Origin: Rhizobium gallicum bv. gallicum R602sp
Lineage (GTDB): Bacteria; Pseudomonadota; Alphaproteobacteria; Rhizobiales; Rhizobiaceae
Length of the DNA stretch: 64,000 nt
Assembly: GCF_000816845.1 (NCBI RefSeq)
Contig: NZ_CP006880.1
Coordinates: forward strand, 124,001-188,000
Direction of reading: 5' to 3'
Below the pieces are notes generated by a model, which had not been told where the DNA came from, did no database searches, and was given only the letters and a program-made list of their open reading frames with translations. Shown here in pieces: positions 46,024 through 55,706 of this stretch (position 1 is the stretch's first letter; each line of letters starts with the position of its first letter). The position numbers were made by a program, and so were the translations under genes.

Positions 46024-47021
46024 GCACGGTCCTCTCAGACGTAGGCGGATTCAACACTTCGAGCGCCGTGCTTCGCAAGGTGGCGCGCTACGCGCTCGTT
46101 GTGGCTCTCCTTGCCGTTTTTGCCGTCTTCTCCATTGCCGCCCCTGGTTTTCTGACGACGGCGAACCTGCTGAGCATTCTCGTCAACAATTTCACCCTGC
46201 TTGCTATTGTCGCCATCGCGATGACATTCGCGGTATCTGCGGGCGGCATCGATCTGTCGGTCGGGACGGCGATCGATTTTGCAAGCTTTGCCTTCGTCTC
46301 GCTGGTCCTTGCCGGCCAGCCGGTGGCCCTGGCACTCGCTGCCGGCATCGGCGCCGGCGCCCTCGTAGGAATCCTCAATGCGGCATTGATTTCCGGTATC
46401 GGGATTTCACCATTTCTTGCCACGCTCGGCACTCTTTTCATCGGACGCAGTGTGCAGCAGTTGCTGACCAATGGCGGAAACCCCGTTTATCTGCCGCCGG
46501 CGGGCGTGCCGGAGAGCTTCCGGTTCCTCGGCCGTGGGATCGTCGGCGGCATGCCGGTACCGCTCCTCATTGCCGCGGCCGTCATTCTCGTTGCTTTCGT
46601 GATCCTGACACGGAGCCGTTTTGGCCGCGTCGTGCTTTCGGCCGGAATCGCAGCGGGTGTGGTGCGCTATTCCGGTATCCCGCTTCGCTCGTACATCGCC
46701 GTCACCTACGTCCTCGTTTCGGCTATCGCCGCCATCGCCGGTCTCGTCCTCACCTCGACCGTGACGGTCTACATTCCGTCCTCGGGCAACGCTTTCCTGC
46801 TCAACGCTATCGGCGCGACCTTCATCGGCACGACCTTGAGCCGCCATGGACGGCCAAATGTCGCGGGAACCGTGCTCGGCGTGCTCCTCCTGAGCATCGT
46901 CGCCAACGGATTGCTTCTGACCGGCCTTAATTTTTACTGGCAGCAGGTTGGCACCGGACTCCTGATCTTCGCCGTCCTCGCCGTCAGTTTCGCCAATCGT
47001 AAAGCTGCCGTTGGGGTGTGA
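46020..47021 (+). CDS. CUT2 ABC permease, second of two
   Basis: The 333-residue RbsC-like permease shows AIAMTFAVSAGGIDLSVGTA and, near the end, NAIGATFIGTTLSRHGRPNV. It starts inside the stop of the first permease. The SfnB-like gene follows after 28 bp. Together with 44983-46023 it forms the membrane part of the second CUT2 importer. Confidence 0.85.
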   Translation: MSTVLSDVGGFNTSSAVLRKVARYALVVALLAVFAVFSIAAPGFLTTANLLSILVNNFTLLAIVAIAMTFAVSAGGIDLSVGTAIDFASFAFVSLVLAGQPVALALAAGIGAGALVGILNAALISGIGISPFLATLGTLFIGRSVQQLLTNGGNPVYLPPAGVPESFRFLGRGIVGGMPVPLLIAAAVILVAFVILTRSRFGRVVLSAGIAAGVVRYSGIPLRSYIAVTYVLVSAIAAIAGLVLTSTVTVYIPSSGNAFLLNAIGATFIGTTLSRHGRPNVAGTVLGVLLLSIVANGLLLTGLNFYWQQVGTGLLIFAVLAVSFANRKAAVGV

Positions 47022-47049
47022 AGCCCGGCTAGCATGGAGGTTCTTATTC

Positions 47050-48264
47050 ATGTCTCAAGTTTCCCTTTTGAATGCCACGCCCCTGTCCGCTGCGAGAATT
47101 GCAAGCGAGGAGGAAGCACTGGCCGTTGCGCGCGAACTGGCGGCAGAATTTTCCGAAGGGGCAAGCGAACGGGACCGGGAGCGGATCCTGCCTTACCGGG
47201 AGCTTGAGCGGCTGGCAAAGTCTGGTCTGCTCGCGATAACGGTTCCCGTCGAATATGGCGGCATTGACGTGTCCAATGCCGTCTTGGCCGAGGTAACGGC
47301 AATCCTTGCGGAAGCAGACGGTTCTATCGGTCAGATTCCGCAGAACCATTTCTATATCCTGGAGGCCCTTCGCCACGACGGCACCGAAGACCAGAAACGC
47401 TTCTATTTCGGGCGGGCGCTTGCCGGAGACAAATTCGGCAACGCGCTGTCGGAAACCGGGACCAGGACCGTTGGTCATTATAAGACCCGCATCACGACCG
47501 ATGGCCCCGGCTTCCGTATCAATGGCCGCAAGTTCTATTCGACGGGCGTGCTTTTCGCCGACTGGATAGCCATTTTTGCCCTCAACGAGGACGAACAACT
47601 GACCATGTCCTTGGCACCCCGTGGGACAGAGGGCATCGAGATCGTCGACGACTGGGACGGTATCGGGCAAAAGACAACCGGCAGCGGCACGACGATTCTC
47701 AACGACGTGGCTGTTCCAGCAAGCGCCGTTGTCAGTCACCACAAGGGCTTCGAACGGCCAGGCACTATCGGCTCCGTCGGTCAGATCATTCATGCCGGCG
47801 TCGATCTCGGGATCGCTCGCGCGGCCTTTCGCGATACTGTCAATTTTGTACGCACGCGTTCACGTCCCTGGACGGACAGCGGCGTGGAACGCGCTTCGGA
47901 CGATCCGCTGACTATTGCCAAGGTAGGCCAGATCGCAATCCGTCTCGAAGCGGCCACGGCGACGCTCGAATATGCGGGACGCAAGGTTGACCATGCGCAG
48001 ATCGATCAGACGGACGGCAATGTTGTTGCCGCAACGCTGGCGGTGGCGACCGCAAAGGTGCTGACGACTGAAATCGCGCTTGAGGCCACCAGCACGCTCT
48101 TCGAACTCGCCGGGACAGCGTCGGTCCGGGAGGGTTTGAACCTCGACCGCCACTGGCGCAATGCCCGCACGCACACGCTGCACGATCCGGTGCGCTGGAA
48201 ATATCACGTGGCAGGAAATTTTTATCTCAACGACGTTACGCCGCCTCGCAGCGGCGCGCTTTGA
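47050..48264 (+). CDS. SfnB/DszC-type flavin monooxygenase (acyl-CoA dehydrogenase fold)
   Basis: The 404-residue protein from ATG 47050 (GGAGG upstream) has the acyl-CoA dehydrogenase fold of the SfnB family: GLLAITVPVEYGGIDVSNAV near the N-terminus, GSIGQIPQNHFY, FYSTGVLFADWI and the C-terminal RNARTHTLHDPVRWKYH typical of this group. Members use reduced flavin and O2 to oxidise organosulfur compounds, as DszC does on dibenzothiophene. It follows the CUT2 permeases and precedes the SnaA-like enzyme, the usual two-step arrangement for C-S cleavage. The substrate is inferred to be what the importer carries. Confidence 0.8.
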   Translation: MSQVSLLNATPLSAARIASEEEALAVARELAAEFSEGASERDRERILPYRELERLAKSGLLAITVPVEYGGIDVSNAVLAEVTAILAEADGSIGQIPQNHFYILEALRHDGTEDQKRFYFGRALAGDKFGNALSETGTRTVGHYKTRITTDGPGFRINGRKFYSTGVLFADWIAIFALNEDEQLTMSLAPRGTEGIEIVDDWDGIGQKTTGSGTTILNDVAVPASAVVSHHKGFERPGTIGSVGQIIHAGVDLGIARAAFRDTVNFVRTRSRPWTDSGVERASDDPLTIAKVGQIAIRLEAATATLEYAGRKVDHAQIDQTDGNVVAATLAVATAKVLTTEIALEATSTLFELAGTASVREGLNLDRHWRNARTHTLHDPVRWKYHVAGNFYLNDVTPPRSGAL

Positions 48265-48280
48265 GCTTACGGAGAAAAGC

Positions 48281-49681
48281 ATGACCCGCCAAATCCGGCT
48301 GAACGCCTTCGATATGAACTGCGTCGGCCATCAATCGCCCGGCCTCTGGCTTCATCCGCGCGACCAGTCCGCAAGCTACAAGGACCTGGACTATTGGGTG
48401 AACCTTGCAAAGACGCTGGAGCGCGGCAAGTTCGACGGCCTGTTCATCGCCGACGTGCTGGGTGTCTACGACGTGCTCAACGGCAATGTGAATGCGGCGC
48501 TGAAGCATTCCGCCCAGGTGCCGGTCAACGATCCGCTGCAGCTTATCCCGACCATGGCCTATCTGACGGAACATCTCGGCTTCGGGCTGACGGCTTCGCT
48601 CTCTTTTGAGCATCCCTATACCTTCGCTCGTCGCATCTCCACACTTGACCATCTGACGAAGGGCCGCATCGGCTGGAACATCGTCACCTCCTATCTCAAC
48701 AGCGGTGCGCTGAATGTTGGCCAGGCGGGACAGCTTCGTCATGACAATCGTTACGATGTCGCGGAGGAATATCTGGAAGTCTGCTACAAACTGTGGGAAG
48801 GAAGCTGGGAAGACACAGCCGTGGTGCGCGACCGGGATACCGGCGTCTTCACCCATCCCGGAAAAGTCCATCCGATCGCTCACAAGGGCGAGCATTTCAA
48901 TGTCCCTGGCATTCATCTGTCCGAGCCGTCGCCGCAGCGGACTCCGGTGCTTTACCAGGCAGGCGCTTCAAGCCGAGGCAAGGACTTCGCCGGCGCGCAT
49001 GCCGAATGTATCTTCGTGGCGGCGCCTTCCAAGCCCGTGTTGAAGCGCTATGTCGCCAATGTTCGTGAGGCGGCAGAAAAAGCCGGACGCAATCCGCGCG
49101 AGATTCTCGCCTTCAACCTGCAGACGGTTATTCTTGGCGAGACGGATGCCGAGGCCAAGCGCAAGTTTGACGACTATCGCAAATACGTTTCCTACGAGGG
49201 CGCGCTGACGCTGATCTCGGGCTGGACCGGCATCGACTTTGGTCAGTTTTCGCCGGATGAAGTGCTGCGCCACTGCTATACCAACGCCGTGCAGTCGGCT
49301 GTCGAAACCTTCACGACGATCGATCCGTCGAAGGAATGGACCGTGCGGGAAATGGCAGATTGGGTCGGCATCGGTGGCTTCGGACCAGTCTTCGTGGGCT
49401 CGCCGCAGACCGTCGCCGATCTTTTGCAGGAATGGGTGGAAGACACCGACATCGACGGCTTTAATCTCGCTTATGCAGTCACGCCGGAAACCTTTGAGGA
49501 TGCCGTCGACCTGCTTGTTCCTGAGTTGCAGAAACGCGGCGTCTACAAGACCGAATACCGCAAGGGCACGCTTCGCGAAAAGCTGTTCGGTCACGGTCCG
49601 CGCCTTGTTGCCCCGCATCCGGGTGCATCCTACCGGGATCTCGGCCGTACGGTCGAGAGGCTGGCGGCAGGCCAAAACTGA
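48281..49681 (+). CDS. NtaA/SnaA/DszA-type FMNH2-dependent monooxygenase
   Basis: The 466-residue protein from ATG 48281 is a luciferase-like (LLM) monooxygenase of the NtaA/SnaA/DszA group. Visible family stretches are LNAFDMNCVGHQSPGLW, KFDGLFIADVLGVYDV, KGRIGWNIVTSYLNS and PVLYQAGASSRGKDFAGAHA. These enzymes use FMNH2 from a separate reductase to open sulfone or amine carbon bonds. It lies 16 bp after the SfnB-like gene and is the last gene of the operon; a strong hairpin follows at 49702-49736. Confidence 0.85.
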   Translation: MTRQIRLNAFDMNCVGHQSPGLWLHPRDQSASYKDLDYWVNLAKTLERGKFDGLFIADVLGVYDVLNGNVNAALKHSAQVPVNDPLQLIPTMAYLTEHLGFGLTASLSFEHPYTFARRISTLDHLTKGRIGWNIVTSYLNSGALNVGQAGQLRHDNRYDVAEEYLEVCYKLWEGSWEDTAVVRDRDTGVFTHPGKVHPIAHKGEHFNVPGIHLSEPSPQRTPVLYQAGASSRGKDFAGAHAECIFVAAPSKPVLKRYVANVREAAEKAGRNPREILAFNLQTVILGETDAEAKRKFDDYRKYVSYEGALTLISGWTGIDFGQFSPDEVLRHCYTNAVQSAVETFTTIDPSKEWTVREMADWVGIGGFGPVFVGSPQTVADLLQEWVEDTDIDGFNLAYAVTPETFEDAVDLLVPELQKRGVYKTEYRKGTLREKLFGHGPRLVAPHPGASYRDLGRTVERLAAGQN

Positions 49682-49701
49682 TCATCTCGAAGAGCGCAAT
49701 G

Positions 49702-49736
49702 GGAAGAGGGCGCATCCGAACGATGCGCCCTCTTCC
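49702..49736. terminator. Perfect 15-bp hairpin between convergent genes
   Basis: GGAAGAGGGCGCATC at 49702-49716 pairs exactly with GATGCGCCCTCTTCC at 49722-49736 across a five-base loop, followed by GTTT. It lies between the SnaA-like gene and the convergent DszC-like gene and would terminate transcription from both. Confidence 0.85.
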
Positions 49737-49754
49737 GTTTGGTCATCGTGCCGA

Positions 49755-50987
49755 TCAGCTATAGAGACTAACTGGCGGGATACGGGCGTTGAGAGCGAAG
49801 TCACCCACTTCGCGGGCCTTGTAGAATACCGGGTCATGCAGCGTATGGGTACGAACGTTGCGCCAGTAGCGGTCGAAACGGTATCGCGAGGCTGTTGCCC
49901 GGGCGCCCATCAATTCGAAGATACGCGCGGTTATTTCCAAGGAGACGTGTGTCGCATTGACCTTTGATTCATAGGCCTCGATCGCAGCCTCGCCGCGTTC
50001 ACGCTCAGTGACCGACGATCCGCGGGCGAGGGCCGTCTGGACCACGAGGGCGGCGGAGTCGGCAAGCGCTGCCGCAGCCTTGAGGGCTGCGCGAAATTCA
50101 CCGACGCGCTCGAGGATGTAGGGGTCCTCGGCTGCTCGCTCGACGCCCGACGTGATCCATGGGCGGGTGGCCGTGCGGACATAATCCAGCGCTTCGGCAA
50201 GTGCGCCCTCGGCCGTCCCAAGATAAAAGTTCGCAAAGACGAGCTGGATCAGTGGCGTATTGAAGGTTGCCTGCACTTTCGCAGCCGCATCCGGCGCGGC
50301 AAGTGGCAATATGAAATCGCTATCGTAAACCGGGAAATCGTGGAATTCGACACTGCCGCTGTCGGACAGGCGCTGGCCGATATTGTCCCAGTCGTCGTTG
50401 GTAATATAGCCGGGACGGTCAGTCGGGATCACGAAATTCGCGACCTGATGGTCAAAAGCGGCATTGACATTGATTCGGTCCGAGATCCGAGCGCCGGTCG
50501 AGAAGGTCTTGCGGCCGTTCAGCACGTAGTGGCCGTCACGGCGCGTCAAGGTCAGGCCGGGATCACGCGGGTTGACGGCCGCACCCCAGTAGAGGTTCTT
50601 CGCCACGGTCTCAGTCCCCAGTTGCCATGCTTGGTCGGGATCGTCTGCAGCCCAGTAGATGTACTGGCTATTGACGTAGTGATAGCCGAGGAGCTGGCCG
50701 ATCGAGCTTTCGCCGCGAGCGAGAATGCGCACAAGCCTCAGACCGTCCACCCATTCAAGTCCGCCGCCGCCGATCTGCGGCGGATGCAGTGCGTTGAGAA
50801 GACCGGTCGACTTGAGGGTTGAAACTTCCTCAAAAGGCGGCTGGCCTTCACGGTCGAGATCCGCCCCTCGCTTGGCCAGGTCGGCTGAGATATGTGCGGC
50901 GCTGGCAAAAAGCCTATCCCGATCTCTCTGGGCATCGGCGGTTTTGATGGCGTGCAAGCTACTGATGTTCGAGTTGGTCATGGACAT
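49755..50987 (-). CDS. DszC/SfnB-type flavin monooxygenase (acyl-CoA dehydrogenase fold)
   Basis: The protein is 410 residues from ATG 50987 (AGGAG four bases upstream) or 408 from ATG 50981, which has longer spacing. It has the acyl-CoA dehydrogenase fold, with GLLNALHPPQIGGGGLEWVD, GRKTFSTGARISD and the C-terminal YWRNVRTHTLHDPVFYKARE. It is more distant from the other three SfnB-like proteins here and may be closer to DszC. It is the only sulfur-region oxidase on the minus strand and diverges from the ssu operon across a 580-bp gap. Confidence 0.8.
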   Translation of the reverse strand: MSMTNSNISSLHAIKTADAQRDRDRLFASAAHISADLAKRGADLDREGQPPFEEVSTLKSTGLLNALHPPQIGGGGLEWVDGLRLVRILARGESSIGQLLGYHYVNSQYIYWAADDPDQAWQLGTETVAKNLYWGAAVNPRDPGLTLTRRDGHYVLNGRKTFSTGARISDRINVNAAFDHQVANFVIPTDRPGYITNDDWDNIGQRLSDSGSVEFHDFPVYDSDFILPLAAPDAAAKVQATFNTPLIQLVFANFYLGTAEGALAEALDYVRTATRPWITSGVERAAEDPYILERVGEFRAALKAAAALADSAALVVQTALARGSSVTERERGEAAIEAYESKVNATHVSLEITARIFELMGARATASRYRFDRYWRNVRTHTLHDPVFYKAREVGDFALNARIPPVSLYS

Positions 50988-51567
50988 ATCACTCCTGCTG
51001 CAGGTGCCTGAATTTGCAAGCCGGTCAGTGCGGCTACTCGGCTCTTGAAGTCGACCCGATGCGCGCTGTACTTGCTCTGCCGTCATGTATGTGGGCGCCG
51101 CATCCATGGCCGCAGAGGAGAGCTATCCGCTCTGAAAAAGTGTATTCCTCAAGGCTCATCTATCTTCCTTTCGACAGTCTGCGCTTGCACCTGCCCGGAG
51201 CTGCGGGTTCGGCGGATCGAAGCTCAGTACTCGGTTCGCTGTGATGCAGTGAGGCTATAATCCATTAATTTAATAGACAAAGAAGACGATACCGAAGATT
51301 GTTTTGGTGTTAGAACGATTTTGCGTAATCGGCGATCGACCGCGGACTGGAAGCGATCACGATATCCATCTCGGCTCCTGGCCTTCCGCCAACATGTCCG
51401 CGCGCCGCTGCAGACTCCGGAGCCCACGGGGTCGAGGTCGGTGCTCGCTTCCGCGAATAAATCGACAATTTCTACTGATTTAGATGATTATAGAAATCCG
51501 TTCCTTATCTGTCTTCGTACGACTGCCTACTCTTCTGCCCTCGGACTGCTAGAAGAGGATGGGGAAG
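50988..51567. promoter_or_regulatory. Divergent promoter region of the DszC-like gene and ssuA
   Basis: A 580-bp gap without a convincing gene. CTATAATCCATTAATTTAAT followed by AGAC lies near 51254, and ATTTCTA at 51468-51474 is inverted as TAGAAAT at 51491-51497. Both resemble the AT-rich motifs before other sulfur operons. The left part (51000-51240) has open frames in several phases but no family resemblance. Confidence 0.45.
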
Positions 51568-52542
51568 ATGAAGTCGATTTTAACAAAGTTGGCGGCAATC
51601 ACACTTGCAATAACGCTCGGGCTAGGATCATCAGCGGCGGTGGCTGCCGATCCTGCGGAAATCCGCATCGATTGGGCGACTTATAATCCTGTTAGCCTTC
51701 TGCTGAAGAAGGAGGGCCTGCTAGAAAAGGCTTTCGAGAAGGATGGTATCGCGATCCGCTGGGTGCAGTCGGCCGGCTCCAATAAGGCGCTGGAGTATCT
51801 GAATGCTGGCTCCATCGATTTCGGCTCGACGGCTGGCGCCGCGGCGCTGATCGCGCGTGTCAATGGCAATCCGATCAAGTCCATCTATGTCTATTCGCGT
51901 CCCGAATGGACCGCTCTGTTGACAGGCAAAGATTCCACAATTTCAACTGTCGCCGATTTGAAGGGCAAGACGGTGGCCGTCACGCGTGGTACTGACCCTC
52001 ATATATTCCTTGTTCGTGCGCTTACTGATGCGGGACTCAAGGCGGACGATGTCAACTTCGTGCTGCTCCAGCATGGCGATGGCCGTCTTGCGCTCAGCCG
52101 CGGCGACGTCGACGCCTGGGCCGGCCTCGATCCGCTGATGGCGGCAGCGGAAGTGGAGGAGGGCGCCAAGCTTTTTTACCGCAAGCCCGAGAACAACAGC
52201 TGGGGCGTCCTCAATACGCCTGAGAGTTTCGCGACCGACCATCCTGAGATCGTCAAGCGCGTGCTTGCCGTTTACGAGGAGGCGCGCAAGAAGGCACTCG
52301 CCGACCCGTCAGCAGTCAAGGCTGTGCTCGTCGAGGCGGCAAAGTTGCCAGATGCCGTGATCGAGCGGCAGCTTGAGAGGACGGACCTATCCTCCTCCCG
52401 TATCGGCGATGCCCAGCGCGAGACGATCCTCAAGGCTGGCTTGGCGCTGCAGCAGGCTGGCGTCCTGCCGGCCGATGCCGACATCGAAAAATCGGTCGAT
52501 GAATTGATCGATCCGAGCTTCAGCCAAGCTCTCATACAGTAG
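51568..52542 (+). CDS. ssuA: SsuA-type sulfonate ABC binding protein
   Basis: The 324-residue protein from ATG 51568 (AGAGG about nine bases upstream) has a signal peptide ending AAVAAD and the NMT1/SsuA-like fold (VQSAGSNKALEYLNAGSIDF, VYSRPEWTALLTG, AVTRGTDPHIFLVRAL, GDVDAWAGLDPLMA). It would bind alkanesulfonates or related compounds in the periplasm. It is followed after 11 bp by the permease, ATPase and SsuD-type monooxygenase genes, giving the order ssuA-C-B-D. Confidence 0.85.
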   Translation: MKSILTKLAAITLAITLGLGSSAAVAADPAEIRIDWATYNPVSLLLKKEGLLEKAFEKDGIAIRWVQSAGSNKALEYLNAGSIDFGSTAGAAALIARVNGNPIKSIYVYSRPEWTALLTGKDSTISTVADLKGKTVAVTRGTDPHIFLVRALTDAGLKADDVNFVLLQHGDGRLALSRGDVDAWAGLDPLMAAAEVEEGAKLFYRKPENNSWGVLNTPESFATDHPEIVKRVLAVYEEARKKALADPSAVKAVLVEAAKLPDAVIERQLERTDLSSSRIGDAQRETILKAGLALQQAGVLPADADIEKSVDELIDPSFSQALIQ

Positions 52543-52553
52543 CGGACGATCGC

Positions 52554-53399
52554 ATGGCGAGTATGCTGGACACTTTGACAGAAGCGTCGCCTGTAAAACA
52601 GTCGCGTTCCCTGTTTGCCGCATGGCCCAGGCAAGTGTGGCGCGTTGCGCTGGGGATTGCGCTGCCGCTTTGCGGCTTTGTGCTTTGGGAAGCCGCCGTT
52701 GCTTCCGGCCTTACGACCGGACGGCTGGTACCGCCGCCTTCCCGGATCATGGCCGCGCTTTCCCAGCTTTCCTTAAGCGGCGAGCTTTGGCAGCATGTAG
52801 GCTCGACTAGTCTTCGCGTTCTTGTTGGTTTCATCGCCGGAGCCGTTGCCGGTGCGCTTGCGGGTAGCGTCACCGGCTTCTTTCGGGTTGCCCATGCGCT
52901 TGTGGATCCCACGCTTCAAGCCTTGCGGGCCATTCCATCGATCGCCTGGGTGCCATTGTTCATTCTCTGGTTCGGGATTTTCGAGACATCGAAGGTGGCT
53001 CTGATTGCGACCGGTGTCTTCTTCCCCGTCTATCTCGGCGTTTCCACAGCCCTTCTGTCCGTTGATAGAAAGATCGTCGAGGTGGGGCACATCTTCCGGC
53101 TCAGCGGATTCGATCTCATCCGACGCATCCTTTTTCCCGCTGTCTTACCGGCCTTTATCGTATCGTTGAGAGCCGGCCTCGGGCTCGGCTGGATGTTTGT
53201 GGTTGCTGCCGAGTTCATGGGGGCTTCCGAGGGATTGGGGTACCTGCTCGTCGACGGTCAGCAGCTTGGCAAGCCCGACCAAATCCTTGCCGCCATCATC
53301 GTCTTTGCCATGATCGGCAAGCTGTCGGACGCTCTTCTTGTCCATCTCACCGCCCCTCTGGTTGCCTGGCAGGACACCTTTCGGAATGGAGCGCTGTGA
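52554..53399 (+). CDS. ssuC: SsuC-type sulfonate ABC permease
   Basis: The 281-residue protein is a six-helix permease of the SsuC/TauC group with the EAA-like loop region LRAIPSIAWVPLFILWFGIF and the later segment LRAGLGLGWMFVVAAEFMGA. Its stop overlaps the ATG of the ATPase gene (TGATG). It forms the membrane channel for the compound bound by SsuA. Confidence 0.85.
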   Translation: MASMLDTLTEASPVKQSRSLFAAWPRQVWRVALGIALPLCGFVLWEAAVASGLTTGRLVPPPSRIMAALSQLSLSGELWQHVGSTSLRVLVGFIAGAVAGALAGSVTGFFRVAHALVDPTLQALRAIPSIAWVPLFILWFGIFETSKVALIATGVFFPVYLGVSTALLSVDRKIVEVGHIFRLSGFDLIRRILFPAVLPAFIVSLRAGLGLGWMFVVAAEFMGASEGLGYLLVDGQQLGKPDQILAAIIVFAMIGKLSDALLVHLTAPLVAWQDTFRNGAL

Positions 53400-54208
53400 T
53401 GCTGTCTCTCAAAGCGCTGACCAAGACTTATGCCAATGGGGTAAAGGCACTTGGCGGTTTCACGCTGGATGTGGCGCCGGGAGAAATTGTCGCTGTGATC
53501 GGCGGCTCCGGCTGTGGCAAGAGCACGCTGCTGCGCCTGATCGGCGGCCTCGACCAGCCAACGAGCGGTACAACGTCGATCAACGGCGAAATCGTCAATC
53601 GTCCACATCCGTTGATCAACCTCGTCTTCCAGGAGCCGCGGCTCCTGCCGTGGCTGACGGTGCACGACAATGTCGGTTTTGGTCTGGCGCATGCCGATCG
53701 CGACGAGCGTGAAACGCGCGTTCGTGCTGCGCTTCAGCGGGTTCACCTCAAAGACTATGGTCATCGCCTTCCCAAGGAGCTCTCAGGCGGGCAGGCGCAA
53801 CGTGTGGCGATTGCCCGCGCACTGGTCATGCGCCCCGAGGTGTTACTCCTCGACGAGCCCTTTTCGGCGCTGGACGCGCTGACACGAGCGACCTTGCATC
53901 GTCACCTGCTGGATATCTGGTCGGAAACCGGTGCCACTATGATCCTCGTCACCCATGACCTCGAGGAGGCCGTGGCTCTGGCGCATCGCGTTATCGTCAT
54001 GCAGCCATGGCCGGGCCGAATTCTCGACGAGATCATCATTCGCAGGCGCTCCACTGCCGGTGCTGATGCCTCTGGCCTGATACCAGAACGACCTCACTCC
54101 GACCGTGATAAGACGCGTGTTAGAGCCGCTCTGGATCGATCGCTTAAATCCGCCGAGGCCGGTTCAGCAGCCGAGGCGTACCCTATCTCGCTGGAGACAC
54201 TGTCATGA
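53399..54208 (+). CDS. ssuB: SsuB-type sulfonate ABC ATPase
   Basis: The 269-residue protein starts at ATG 53399. It shows Walker [11 protein letters not shown]-loop FQEPRLLPW, signature [15 protein letters not shown], Walker [12 protein letters not shown] and the switch His in LVTHDLEEA. The final 40 residues are a basic, variable tail common in SsuB. It overlaps ssuC upstream and ssuD downstream by 1 to 4 bases. Confidence 0.9.
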   Translation: MLSLKALTKTYANGVKALGGFTLDVAPGEIVAVIGGSGCGKSTLLRLIGGLDQPTSGTTSINGEIVNRPHPLINLVFQEPRLLPWLTVHDNVGFGLAHADRDERETRVRAALQRVHLKDYGHRLPKELSGGQAQRVAIARALVMRPEVLLLDEPFSALDALTRATLHRHLLDIWSETGATMILVTHDLEEAVALAHRVIVMQPWPGRILDEIIIRRRSTAGADASGLIPERPHSDRDKTRVRAALDRSLKSAEAGSAAEAYPISLETLS

Positions 54209-55494
54209 GCACCGCCCCCGAAAAGATCAACGTCCTCTGGTTCCTGCCGACGCATGGAGACAGCCGCTATCTTGGCACGTCAATCGGCGGGCGCAACGTC
54301 GATCTCAACTACCTGAAGCAGGTCGCGCAGGCTGCCGATTCTCTTGGCTACTACGGCGTGCTCATCCCGACCGGCAAGAGCTGCGAGGACAGCTGGGTCG
54401 TGGCCTCGGCGTTGGCGCCGCTGACCGAGAAGCTGAAATATCTCATCGCAGTTCGCCCCGGTTTGCTGGCGCCGACGCTTGCGGCCCGCATGACGGCCAC
54501 GCTCGACCGCATCTCCAACGGCCGTCTCCTGATTAACGTCGTTACCGGCGGCGACCCGATTGAAAACAAGGGCGACGGTATCCACTTTCCGCATGCCGAG
54601 CGCTACGAGGTGACCGAGGAATTCCTCAATATCTACAAGGCGCTCCTGAGCGGCGAGACGGTAACCTACAAGGGCAAGCACTTCGATATCGAAGATGGCA
54701 AGGTTCTCTTCCCCACCTTCCAGTCTCCGCACCCCCCGCTCTATTTCGGCGGCTCGTCCGGAATCGGCCAGGAGGTCGCAGCGCGCACAATCGATAAATA
54801 CCTGACCTGGGGCGAGCCGCCGGAGGATGTGGCGAAAAAGGTAGCCGAAGTGCGGGCGCTAGCGAGGAGGGAAGGTCGTGAGGTGACTTTCGGTATCCGC
54901 CTGCATGTCATCGTGCGAGAAACTGCGGCGGAAGCCTGGAAGGCCGCAGACGAGCTTATCCAGTATCTCGACGACGAAACGATCGCGGCGGCCCAGAAGG
55001 TATTCGAACGGATGGATTCGGTCGGCCAGAGCCGCATGAGCCGGCTGCATGGCGGCCAGCGAGACAAGCTGGAAGTCAGCCCCAATCTTTGGGCTGGAGT
55101 CGGCCTTGTGCGCGGCGGTGCCGGTACCGCACTCGTTGGCGATCCCGATCAGGTCAGTGCACGGATCGAGGAATATCGGGAAATCGGCATCGATACGTTC
55201 ATCATGTCCGGTTATCCGCATCTGGAGGAGGCCTATCGTTTCGGCGAACTCGTACTGCCGAACTTGCCGCTCGCGCATCCGGTCAAGGCTGCCAGCAGCG
55301 CCGTCAACACAGGTCCGTTCGGCGAGACCATTGCCGGCGATCACGGCCCAAGGTCAGGGCGTCGCAGTCCTGATCCTGCAACTCGAACCCGTTGCTATTC
55401 CCAATCATATCCGCAGCCGGTCCGCTTGGTAAGCGGGGGCAACGGGCCGCATCGGGAACTTGGCTGGAAGGCGAAAGTCCGGACCGACTTGTAA
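54205..55494 (+). CDS. ssuD: SsuD FMNH2-dependent alkanesulfonate monooxygenase, probably frameshifted at the end
   Basis: The protein is a luciferase-like monooxygenase of the SsuD family ([17 protein letters not shown] at the N-terminus, [53 protein letters not shown]). It oxidises alkanesulfonates to aldehyde and sulfite. The frame is 429 residues, about 40 more than usual. After [15 protein letters not shown] the sequence becomes unrelated. One added C at the CCC at 55347-55349 would restore the ending KVRASQS with a stop at 55371-55373 and a normal length near 389. A single-base deletion or a sequencing error is likely; the catalytic part is intact. Confidence 0.85.
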   Translation: MSTAPEKINVLWFLPTHGDSRYLGTSIGGRNVDLNYLKQVAQAADSLGYYGVLIPTGKSCEDSWVVASALAPLTEKLKYLIAVRPGLLAPTLAARMTATLDRISNGRLLINVVTGGDPIENKGDGIHFPHAERYEVTEEFLNIYKALLSGETVTYKGKHFDIEDGKVLFPTFQSPHPPLYFGGSSGIGQEVAARTIDKYLTWGEPPEDVAKKVAEVRALARREGREVTFGIRLHVIVRETAAEAWKAADELIQYLDDETIAAAQKVFERMDSVGQSRMSRLHGGQRDKLEVSPNLWAGVGLVRGGAGTALVGDPDQVSARIEEYREIGIDTFIMSGYPHLEEAYRFGELVLPNLPLAHPVKAASSAVNTGPFGETIAGDHGPRSGRRSPDPATRTRCYSQSYPQPVRLVSGGNGPHRELGWKAKVRTDL

Positions 55495-55706
55495 ACGACG
55501 CAACGCTTGGATGTTTGATCCAAACCTTGATGGTGGACTTCACGCAAGCCTGGAGAAATTTCTTGAGAACGGCAACTCATGTGGGCGGCACACGGCCGTT
55601 TCGTGAGATGGGTAAGCCGCGCCATCTATGCGGATACGCCATTGAAATGTGCGTTGGCGTCCGTTGGGAGACAAGCTGGCCTTAAGAAGGTTGGAAAAAA
55701 ACAGAT

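Noticed and set aside
49239..49967. A 242-codon plus-strand frame across the end of the SnaA-like gene and the hairpin
   Set aside because: It overlaps two strong genes and the terminator, and has no ribosome binding site or family resemblance.
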